From positions 1 to 5,076 of the forward strand of contig JAITTA010000098.1 of NCBI GenBank assembly GCA_031287395.1: a DNA stretch of 5,076 nt, in the 5' to 3' direction. The stretch comes from Dysgonamonadaceae bacterium (lineage in GTDB: Bacteria; Bacteroidota; Bacteroidia; Bacteroidales; Azobacteroidaceae). The notes under the pieces were generated by a model. It searched no databases, was not told the DNA's origin, and worked only from the letters and a program-made list of their open reading frames with translations. The translations under genes and the position numbers were made by a program. Positions within the stretch are counted from its first letter, which is position 1, and every line of letters begins with the position of its first letter. This document shows, piece after piece, positions 1 to 4,573 of this stretch.

Positions 1-158
1 GGAAGATATTCCAGTTCCATAATCCGGCCTTTTTCCCGGATGACTTCGTTCAGGAAGTCAATCAGTAACTCTTTACAGGACTCTGTCCCGAACAACTTGT
101 GAAATCCGAAATCCGTTAACGGATTCAGGTATTTCGAATGAACCGCAAAATATTCCAT
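1..158 (-). CDS. Rpn-family recombination-promoting nuclease / putative transposase, N-terminal fragment
   Basis: This is the 5' end of a leftward gene that leaves the window after 52 complete codons. The start is the ATG read from 158 to 156. The N-terminus reads MEYFAVHSKYLNPLTDFGFH followed by KLFGTE and then LLIDFLNEVI. The block 'YLNPLTDFGFxKLFG' is the hallmark opening of Rpn (PD-(D/E)XK nuclease family transposase) proteins, which are abundant in Bacteroidales. Known members promote RecA-independent recombination or act as nucleases and are usually about 300 residues; the catalytic PD-(D/E)XK core would lie beyond the window. These genes are often multicopy and not within true IS ends, and no terminal repeats are visible here. 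The family call rests on the N-terminal motif only. The gene is divergent from the sulfatase unit and unrelated to arginine synthesis. Confidence 0.85.
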   Translation of the reverse strand, partial: MEYFAVHSKYLNPLTDFGFHKLFGTESCKELLIDFLNEVIREKGRIMELEYL

Positions 159-191
159 TTTAGTTAAGGGTTTTGTTAAAAAAATGAATGA

Positions 192-199
192 CAAATGTA
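192..199 (-). promoter_or_regulatory. Bacteroidetes-type -7 element for the Rpn-family gene
   Basis: On the minus strand this reads TACATTTG, a full match to the Bacteroidetes sigma-ABfr -7 consensus TAnnTTTG. It lies 33 bp before the ATG of the Rpn-family gene, a plausible distance for a short 5' leader. A good -33 TTTG at the usual spacing is not evident; the upstream stretch is only T-rich. The position and orientation make it the best promoter candidate for the leftward gene. Confidence 0.5.
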
Positions 200-266
200 A
201 CTATTTATTTTCGAAAACAGAAAAATCGTGCCAAAAATTTTCAGAGACAGAGAATCCGGAATCGGG

Positions 267-315
267 AGTTTGACACATAAATAAAGTTAAATTAGTTGTA
301 AAATCAAACTGTCAA
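267..315. repeat. Interrupted inverted repeat in the divergent intergenic region
   Basis: AGTTTGA at 267-273 is the reverse complement of TCAAACT at 304-310. TTGACA at 270-275 is also the reverse complement of TGTCAA at 310-315, so the same left arm pairs with two staggered right arms. The 30-bp spacer is AT-rich. The layout could be a pair of regulator half-sites between the divergent Rpn-family and sulfatase units, but arms this short can occur by chance in AT-rich DNA. No known operator is recognised. The rest of the gap (159-378) is AT-rich and shows only the promoter-like elements listed separately. Confidence 0.3.
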
Positions 316-330
316 GGTCGGGATAATAAT

Positions 331-361
331 TTTTTATATTACAAAAAAATTATTTTCTTTG
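331..361 (+). promoter_or_regulatory. Possible promoter for the small ORF and sulfatase
   Basis: TTTCTTTG at 354-361 matches five of the six fixed bases of the Bacteroidetes -7 consensus TAnnTTTG. A T-run at about 331-335 stands roughly where the -33 TTTG element would be. Transcription from it would begin around 367-370, only about ten bases before the ATG of the small ORF at 379, giving a nearly leaderless message. The match is imperfect and the AT-rich context makes chance matches likely. Confidence 0.35.
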
Positions 362-378
362 TATTAAAAATAAATTAA

Positions 379-486
379 ATGAAGCGAGTATGCAAAATTT
401 GCATCAAAGAGCATCAATTCATAGAATCGGCGCCAGCCAATTACGAAGTAGTCGGTGTAGCCAACAATGACGCGAGTTCCATGTGA
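379..486 (+). CDS. Small ORF, 35 residues, Cys-x-x-Cys near the N-terminus, leader of the sulfatase gene
   Basis: An ATG-to-TGA reading frame of 35 codons begins MKRVCKICIKEH and ends NNDASSM. It stops 23 bp before the sulfatase ATG. I do not recognise a family. The Cys-x2-Cys at residues 5-8, an Ala-Pro in the middle (residues 18-19) and the total length are loosely reminiscent of single rubredoxin-like knuckles, but the second Cys pair such domains need is absent (Tyr and Val stand there), so this is only a resemblance. The main support for its reality is comparative within the window: a homologous stretch starting at an equivalent ATG precedes argG (3293-3352), and all five base differences across the aligned coding blocks are transitions. 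Three of those five change the amino acid, one turns the final Met to Ile and one is silent, so selection on the peptide is not shown. It could be a leader peptide coupled to sulfatase translation, a small protein, or a decayed gene. Confidence 0.45.
   Translation: MKRVCKICIKEHQFIESAPANYEVVGVANNDASSM
390..404. repeat. Palindrome ATGCAAA-A-TTTGCAT inside the small ORF
   Basis: Seven-base arms ATGCAAA and TTTGCAT surround one central base. The counterpart in copy 2 (3304-3318) keeps six-base arms around AAC. The palindrome lies on the Val-Cys-Lys-Ile-Cys-Ile codons, so it may be a by-product of the two TGC codons or a real operator or RNA hairpin. Its symmetry differs from a standard ARG box: the TGCAA arms are 3 bp apart, where ARG boxes have TGAAT and ATTCA 4 bp apart. 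Confidence 0.35.
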
Positions 487-509
487 CCTTTAAAGTAAAT
501 TATATATAC

Positions 510-2099
510 ATGAAAACAAATAAACAAACCCTGGTTTTTACTCTATTGGCGAGTGTGCCGTTTAGTGCTGTGTCTCAGCAGAATGTTTCCGGTAAGCCAT
601 TGAATATTGTGCATATAATGACCGATGATCATTCGTTTCAAACTATCGGTGCATATGGTCACCCGCTTTCTAAACAAGCGCCCACTCCCAATATCGACAG
701 GTTAGCTTCACAAGGAGTTTTGTTTCGCAAGGCATTTGTGGAAAATTCATTGTCTACACCGAGCCGGGCTTGCTTAATGACCGGTCTGTACAGTCATCAG
801 AACGGACAGCGGCAATTGGGAAAGGGTATCGATACAACGAAAGTTTTTATTTCCGAGTTATTGCAGGAACGGGGTTATCAGACTGCCGTTGTCGGTAAAT
901 GGCATATGCAGTGCGAACCGAAGGGGTTTGATTTTTATGAGGTATTAAATGATCAGGGTAATTATTATAATCCCGGATTCAAATCTAAAACTTCCGGTGG
1001 AAAATATTTGCGGGAAGAAGGTTATGCCACTTCATTGATAACAGATCATGCCATCGAATTTCTGGAAATGCGTGATCCGGATAAACCGTTTTGTTTATTT
1101 GTACATCACAAAGCGCCGCATCGTAATTGGATGCCGGAAGGCAAATATCTCGATTTGTACGAAGATGTAGAATTTCCTTATCCCGATACGTTCTACGATG
1201 ATTATAGTACTCGTTGTGAATCTGCCCGTTCTCAGGAAATGACTATTGCCAAAGATATGACGTTGATTTCCGATTTGAAAGTTGGGGAATTGGAAGATCC
1301 TGTTTTTGCGACAGAACGACAAAATTGGTTGCGGGCTTTGGACCGGTTGACTCCTGCGCAACGCAAAACATGGGATGAAAGCTATTCGGAGAAGAATAAA
1401 AAATTCATCGCGCAAAATTTACAAGGGAAAGAGTTGGTCAAATGGAAATATCAACGGTATATCAAAGATTACTTGCGTTGTATCAAAACCATCGACGACG
1501 AGGTCGGACGTTTGACCGGATACCTGGAGGAACATGGCCTGCTTGAAAATACGGTTATTGTTTACACTTCCGACCAGGGATTTTACATGGGGGAACATGG
1601 CTGGTTCGACAAACGTTTCATGTATGAGGAATCGTTTCGTACGCCACTTATCGTTTGTTATCCGGGAAAAAATCGCCGGGGAATTGCAAGTGATGCTTTA
1701 GTTCAGAATATCGACTATGCTGCAACTTATCTCGATATTGCAGGGATAAAGAAGCCTGTGGAAATGAGCGGTTTCTCGTTACTTCCATTGTTAGGAGGAC
1801 AAACTCCGGTCGATTGGCGTACCGATTTGTATTACCACTATTATGATTATCCTGCCGTTCATCAGGTCAGACGCCACGACGGGGTACGCGACGACCGTTA
1901 CAAATTAATTCATTTCTATGGTAAAGGAGAAGGGAAAGATGCAGGAAAGAACATCCATTGTAATGAATTGTACGATTTACAGAATGATCCCCATGAATTG
2001 AATAATTTATATGGACAAGCAGCCTATCGTGATGTACAGGATCGTTTACAGAAACGTTTGGACAAGTATCGTGTTGATTTAAGAGTCGATGAGTTTTAG
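510..2099 (+). CDS. Secreted S1-type sulfatase, serine-type active site
   Basis: This 529-residue enzyme hydrolyses a sulfate ester, probably on a host or dietary glycan, outside the cytoplasm. Residues 1-23 form a Sec signal peptide (basic MKTNK, hydrophobic LVFTLLASVPFSAVS, then QQ) with no lipobox Cys. The S1 sulfatase signature is S82-T-P-S-R86 followed by ACLMTG. S82 would be oxidised to formylglycine, which in this Ser form needs an anaerobic maturase (anSME). Calcium and sulfate ligands are visible as D39-D40 (MTDDHS), K130/H132 (VGKWHM), K201/H204 (HHKAPH), D355-Q356 (YTSDQG) and K368 (FDKRF). The C-terminal part (about 435-500, with HQVRRHDGVR and DRYKLIHFYG, then ELYDLQNDPHEL) is the usual C-terminal subdomain and likely sets specificity. 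It reminds me of GlcNAc-6-O-sulfatases (S1_11) of Bacteroides, but I am not sure. ATG 510 is preferred over GTG 483, which would put nine residues before the signal peptide and overlap the small ORF. No SusC/SusD-type partner is visible in the window. Confidence 0.93.
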   Translation: MKTNKQTLVFTLLASVPFSAVSQQNVSGKPLNIVHIMTDDHSFQTIGAYGHPLSKQAPTPNIDRLASQGVLFRKAFVENSLSTPSRACLMTGLYSHQNGQRQLGKGIDTTKVFISELLQERGYQTAVVGKWHMQCEPKGFDFYEVLNDQGNYYNPGFKSKTSGGKYLREEGYATSLITDHAIEFLEMRDPDKPFCLFVHHKAPHRNWMPEGKYLDLYEDVEFPYPDTFYDDYSTRCESARSQEMTIAKDMTLISDLKVGELEDPVFATERQNWLRALDRLTPAQRKTWDESYSEKNKKFIAQNLQGKELVKWKYQRYIKDYLRCIKTIDDEVGRLTGYLEEHGLLENTVIVYTSDQGFYMGEHGWFDKRFMYEESFRTPLIVCYPGKNRRGIASDALVQNIDYAATYLDIAGIKKPVEMSGFSLLPLLGGQTPVDWRTDLYYHYYDYPAVHQVRRHDGVRDDRYKLIHFYGKGEGKDAGKNIHCNELYDLQNDPHELNNLYGQAAYRDVQDRLQKRLDKYRVDLRVDEF

Positions 2100-2208
2100 T
2101 TTCAAGGGAGTTCCGGGGAATCGAAGGGATTTGTTGGTATAAACCATTCTTACAGTACGATTTAACTTATTTTAACTCTTCTCGAATCATTGTGATTGAA
2201 ATTATGTA

Positions 2209-2216
2209 TATTTTTG
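2209..2216 (+). promoter_or_regulatory. Bacteroidetes-type -7 element for the arginine operon
   Basis: TATTTTTG is a full match to TAnnTTTG and lies 25 bp before the argR ATG. The nearest TTG (2190-2192) is 16 bp upstream, shorter than the usual 19-21 bp spacing, so the -33 part is weak. The start site would fall near 2222-2225, at the left edge of the ARG box. The 109 bp between the sulfatase stop and this element hold no convincing terminator: only a 4-bp TGGT/ACCA stem (about 2135-2146) without a T-tract, and a spaced repeat TTTAACT at 2161 and 2171. Confidence 0.55.
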
Positions 2217-2223
2217 CAATCAA

Positions 2224-2241
2224 TTTGAATAAATATTCATC
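2224..2241. promoter_or_regulatory. ARG box (ArgR operator) abutting the argR start codon
   Basis: The 18-mer TTTGAATAAATATTCATC fits the ArgR consensus wnTGAATwwwwATTCAnw at every fixed base: TGAAT (2226-2230), AAAT, ATTCA (2235-2239). It ends immediately before the argR ATG and covers the predicted start site and ribosome-loading region. ArgR bound here with arginine would block initiation, giving autoregulation and control of the genes downstream. ARG boxes often come in pairs about 3 bp apart. The only second candidate, TGAAATTATGTATA at 2197-2210, is poor and 15 bp away. The consensus is from Escherichia and Bacillus; its use in this organism is inferred. Confidence 0.75.
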
Positions 2242-2727
2242 ATGGATGCGAAAAGGGAACGTCATATTGCGATTCGAAGAGCTATAAAAAATCATTCGGT
2301 AAGTAGTCAGGAAGAGTTGAAGAACATTCTTGAAAAAGAAGGATTGGAGTTCGCTCAAGCTACATTGTCACGGGATATAAAAGAACTTAAAATCGTGAAA
2401 TATCCCGACGTGAACGGAACTTATATTTACACCTTTCATGGGGAGAATAATTATTCATCAGAATTGAATAATCCTGTTGACGAGAAAGAATTGTCGGTCA
2501 GGGCAACTTCTTCTCTTGAATTTTCGAATAATCTCGCTGTATTGAAAACGCGTCCGGGTTACGCCATGGGGATCGCTTCGGATATCGATAGTCTGGCGTC
2601 CGAAGAGATTTTAGGGACGATTGCCGGAGATGATACCATTCTTTTGATTCCCAGGGAAGGTATTTCACGGAAAGCGGTTATCGATGTGTTGCAGGTTATT
2701 ATTCCGAATTTGAGTTATAAATTGTAA
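2242..2727 (+). CDS. argR: Arginine repressor ArgR
   Basis: This 161-residue transcription regulator of the ArgR/AhrC family acts as an arginine-bound hexamer on ARG boxes. Residues 1-65 form the winged helix-turn-helix, with the recognition segment QATLSRDIKEL at 39-49, where S43-R44 is the family's DNA-contacting pair. Residues from about 85 form the oligomerisation and arginine-binding domain, with TRPGYA (103-108) and the diagnostic GTIAGDDT at 125-132; D130-D131 are the arginine ligands. The length is slightly above the usual 150-157, mainly in the linker around 66-84. The start follows an ARG box without a clear ribosome binding site, as is common in Bacteroidetes. It is the first gene of the arginine cluster, 4 bp ahead of the acyltransferase gene, so both are surely cotranscribed. 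ArgR can activate as well as repress in some bacteria, but the operator position favours repression here. Confidence 0.96.
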   Translation: MDAKRERHIAIRRAIKNHSVSSQEELKNILEKEGLEFAQATLSRDIKELKIVKYPDVNGTYIYTFHGENNYSSELNNPVDEKELSVRATSSLEFSNNLAVLKTRPGYAMGIASDIDSLASEEILGTIAGDDTILLIPREGISRKAVIDVLQVIIPNLSYKL

Positions 2728-2731
2728 AGAA

Positions 2732-3274
2732 ATGAGTGAAGAAATTCAGGTTGTTGTAGCGGACGAAAGCCATAAAAAATATGTTCAGACAATACTGGAC
2801 ACTATTGAGGCCGCTGCCAAGGTCAGAGGAACCGGTATTGCCAAACGTACATCCGAATATATTGAACAGAAGATACGTGAGGGTAAGGCAATTATTGCTC
2901 TGTGTGGAGATGAATTTGCCGGTTTTTGTTATATTGAAAGCTGGGGAAATAAGCAATATGTTGCAAATTCGGGATTGATTGTCGTGGAAAAATTCCGGGG
3001 GCATGGTTTGGCTAAACGGATTAAACAAAAATCTTTTGAATTGTCGAGACAGATGTTTCCGGATGCTAAATTATTCGGATTGACATCGGGAGCAGCTGTG
3101 ATGAAAATCAATACGGAACTGGGCTATGTACCGGTTACTTTTGCCGATCTGACCGATGATGAAGCTTTCTGGAGGGGTTGTCAGGGTTGTGTTAATTATG
3201 ATATTCTGCAACGTACGGATAGAAGGTATTGCATTTGTACGGCCATGTTATATGATCCGAAAAAGAAGATTTAA
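2732..3274 (+). CDS. GNAT acyltransferase of the arginine cluster, candidate N-acylglutamate synthase
   Basis: This 180-residue single-domain GNAT protein has a core from about 5 to 145. The acyl-CoA pyrophosphate-binding motif A is at about 82-100 with R89-G-H-G-L-A94, and the late GNAT segment at about 119-134 reads SGAAVMKINTELGYVP. Its place between argR and argG makes it the likely enzyme for the first arginine step, acylating glutamate. It lacks the amino-acid-kinase-like domain of classical ArgA. Bacteroides fragilis is known to use N-succinylornithine transcarbamylase, so the acyl donor here may be succinyl-CoA rather than acetyl-CoA. This assignment is inferred, although I recall Bacteroides genetics pointing to the equivalent gene. 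The C-terminal tail has C150-x2-C153 and C167-x-C169, which could bind a metal ion. No substrate-binding residue can be assigned by eye. Its start is 4 bp after the argR stop. Confidence 0.85.
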   Translation: MSEEIQVVVADESHKKYVQTILDTIEAAAKVRGTGIAKRTSEYIEQKIREGKAIIALCGDEFAGFCYIESWGNKQYVANSGLIVVEKFRGHGLAKRIKQKSFELSRQMFPDAKLFGLTSGAAVMKINTELGYVPVTFADLTDDEAFWRGCQGCVNYDILQRTDRRYCICTAMLYDPKKKI

Positions 3275-3280
3275 AAAACA

Positions 3281-3290
3281 GATCATGATC
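3281..3290. repeat. 10-bp perfect palindrome between the GNAT gene and argG
   Basis: GATCATGATC is its own reverse complement and lies 2 bp before the ATG of the second small ORF. It has no T-tract and is too short for a terminator hairpin. It could be a protein site or chance. It is not present at the equivalent place before copy 1. Confidence 0.25.
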
Positions 3291-3292
3291 GT

Positions 3293-3334
3293 ATGAAACG
3301 AGTATGCAAAACTTGCATCAAAAAGCATGAATAG
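3293..3334 (+). CDS. Small ORF, 13 residues, truncated homologue of the sulfatase leader ORF
   Basis: The frame MKRVCKTCIKKHE ends at TAG 3332-3334. It matches the first 12 residues of the 35-residue ORF at 379 except Ile7 to Thr and Glu11 to Lys. Reading on in the same frame past the TAG gives GAGSI and a TGA at 3350-3352, which aligns with the end (DASSM and TGA) of the longer ORF; the frame is kept because the net loss is 48 bp. It sits 18 bp after the GNAT stop and 42 bp before the argG ATG. It could be a leader peptide for argG or a decayed remnant. It is not arginine-rich (one Arg codon), so classical arginine attenuation is not indicated. Confidence 0.3.
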   Translation: MKRVCKTCIKKHE

Positions 3335-3379
3335 GGCGCGGGTTCCATATGATCTTTAAAAATAAATGATGTACATATG
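3293..3379 (+). repeat. Duplicated leader element, copy 2 (before argG)
   Basis: This is the shorter partner of 379-512. Block A (3293-3328) and block B (from 3337 to the argG ATG) are joined by 8 bp, GAATAGGG, in place of 56 bp in copy 1. The argG ATG lies at nearly the same point of the element as the sulfatase ATG does in copy 1 (16 versus 15 bp after the shared CTTTAAA), which supports both start choices. No Bacteroidetes -7 element is seen in this spacer, so argG is probably read from the argR promoter. Confidence 0.85.
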
Positions 3380-4573
3380 AAAAAAGAAAAAGTGGTTTTA
3401 GCATTCAGCGGCGGATTGGATACTTCCTTTTGTGCCATGTATTTATCTCAGGAAAAGGGATATGAAGTATATACCGCACTTGCAAATACCGGAGGATTCG
3501 GTGACGACGATTTGAAGCGGATTGAAGAACGTGCGTATAGGCTGGGGGTAAAAAAACATGTATCGCTGGACATCACAAAAGAGTATTATGAAAAGAGCAT
3601 CAAATACATGGTATACGGAAATGTTTTGCGTAACGGAACTTATCCCATATCGGTAAGTTCGGAACGTATATTCCAGGCTATAGCAATTATTAATTATGCC
3701 AAGGAAATCGGAGCGGATTATGTAGCTCATGGAAGCACCGGAGCCGGGAATGATCAGGTTCGCTTTGACCTGACTTTTGATGTGCTGGCTCCTGAGATCA
3801 AGATTCTGACTCCAACACGAGATATGATTCTGACTCGTGAATATGAAATCGATTACCTTAAAAATCATGGATATGAAGCCGATTTTACAAAAATGGAATA
3901 TTCTATTAATAAAGGGCTTTGGGGTACCAGCATCGGCGGGAAGGAAACTTTAAAATCCAACCAGACCCTGCCGGAAGAAGCTTACCCGTCTCAGGTTGTT
4001 AAGCAGGAAACAGAGGAGTTGAAAATCGGATTTGAAAGAGGGGAGATCGATTCGGTAAACGGAAAGAAATACAAAAATAAAGTGGAAGCTATCCAGGCTG
4101 TAGAAGCCATTGGTTCGCAATACGGTATAGGACGGGATATGCATATTGGGGATACGATTATCGGAATCAAAGGACGAGTCGGCTTTGAGGCGGCAGGCCC
4201 CATGTTGATCATCAATTCCCATAAAATGCTGGAAAAACATACTTTGAGCAAATGGCAACAGTACTGGAAAGACCAGATCGGTAATTGGTACGGCCTGTTT
4301 TTGCATGAAGCACAGTACCTGGAACCTGTCATGCGCGATATGGAGGCTTTCCTTGAAAGCACTCAGAGTCGTGTCACCGGAGAGGTTATTGTGAAGTTGC
4401 GCCCGTATGGCTATACTCTGGTCGGTGTGGAAAGTGATTTTGACCTGATGAAAACCGACTTCGGAGAATACGGCGAAATCAATAAGGCATGGACAGCCGA
4501 GGATGCCAAGGGATTTACGAAAATAACGGCAATCCCGACGAAAATTTATTTTAATATAAAAAAGACCACATGA
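3377..4573 (+). CDS. argG: Argininosuccinate synthase
   Basis: This 398-residue cytoplasmic enzyme joins citrulline and aspartate using ATP to give argininosuccinate, the penultimate step of arginine synthesis. The N-terminal ATP pyrophosphatase P-loop is AFSGGLDTS (9-17). Other family landmarks are NGTYPISVSSERIFQ (86-100), for the citrulline and aspartate site, and AHGSTGAGNDQVRF (117-130), which contains the conserved G-x-G-N-D-Q-V-R-F block. The length is normal (about 395-410). The start is fixed by the motif position and by the matching leader copy before the sulfatase. It lies 102 bp after the GNAT stop, across the duplicated leader element, and its TGA overlaps the argC ATG as ATGA, which implies translational coupling. 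Confidence 0.97.
   Translation: MKKEKVVLAFSGGLDTSFCAMYLSQEKGYEVYTALANTGGFGDDDLKRIEERAYRLGVKKHVSLDITKEYYEKSIKYMVYGNVLRNGTYPISVSSERIFQAIAIINYAKEIGADYVAHGSTGAGNDQVRFDLTFDVLAPEIKILTPTRDMILTREYEIDYLKNHGYEADFTKMEYSINKGLWGTSIGGKETLKSNQTLPEEAYPSQVVKQETEELKIGFERGEIDSVNGKKYKNKVEAIQAVEAIGSQYGIGRDMHIGDTIIGIKGRVGFEAAGPMLIINSHKMLEKHTLSKWQQYWKDQIGNWYGLFLHEAQYLEPVMRDMEAFLESTQSRVTGEVIVKLRPYGYTLVGVESDFDLMKTDFGEYGEINKAWTAEDAKGFTKITAIPTKIYFNIKKTT

Larger units (their letters stand above)
379..512 (+). repeat. Duplicated leader element, copy 1 (before the sulfatase)
   Basis: This element has two blocks shared with 3293-3379. Block A, 379-414, matches 3293-3328 at 33 of 36 bases. Block B begins at 471 and matches from 3337, with 21 of the first 24 bases identical. 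It stays alignable, with small gaps, to the start codon of the following gene. Between the blocks, copy 1 has 56 bp where copy 2 has 8 bp. Similarity begins at the small-ORF ATG and fades after the downstream gene's ATG. The sequences upstream of the two copies are unrelated. All differences inside the well-aligned parts are transitions. Confidence 0.85.

Noticed and set aside
390..404. ARG box in the leader copies
   Set aside because: The arms are TGCAA/TTGCA with 3-bp spacing, not TGAAT/ATTCA with 4-bp spacing, and the sequence is constrained by Cys codons.
1..480. Insertion sequence ends or CRISPR repeats near the Rpn-family gene
   Set aside because: No terminal inverted repeats, target duplications or regularly spaced repeats are visible.
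379..486. Rubredoxin-like domain protein
   Set aside because: The length and first CxxC fit loosely, but the second Cys pair is missing, so metal binding of that type is not supported.
483..509. GTG start at 483 for the sulfatase
   Set aside because: It would add nine residues before a clean signal peptide and overlap the small ORF. ATG 510 matches the argG ATG position in the second leader copy.
1095..1415. Minus-strand ORF of 106 codons inside the sulfatase gene
   Set aside because: It is antisense to a well-supported coding frame, with no recognisable motif and no promoter. It is a shadow, as are the minus-strand frames inside argR, the GNAT gene and argG.
2135..2146. Terminator after the sulfatase (TGGT/ACCA stem)
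   Set aside because: The stem is only 4 bp, AT-rich in the loop, and no T-tract follows.
2197..2210. Second ARG box upstream of the consensus one
   Set aside because: Only about six of ten fixed bases match, and the spacing to the good box is 15 bp rather than about 3 bp.
3293..3334. Arginine attenuator leader peptide before argG
   Set aside because: The peptide has a single Arg codon, and no terminator/antiterminator hairpin with a T-tract is seen before argG.
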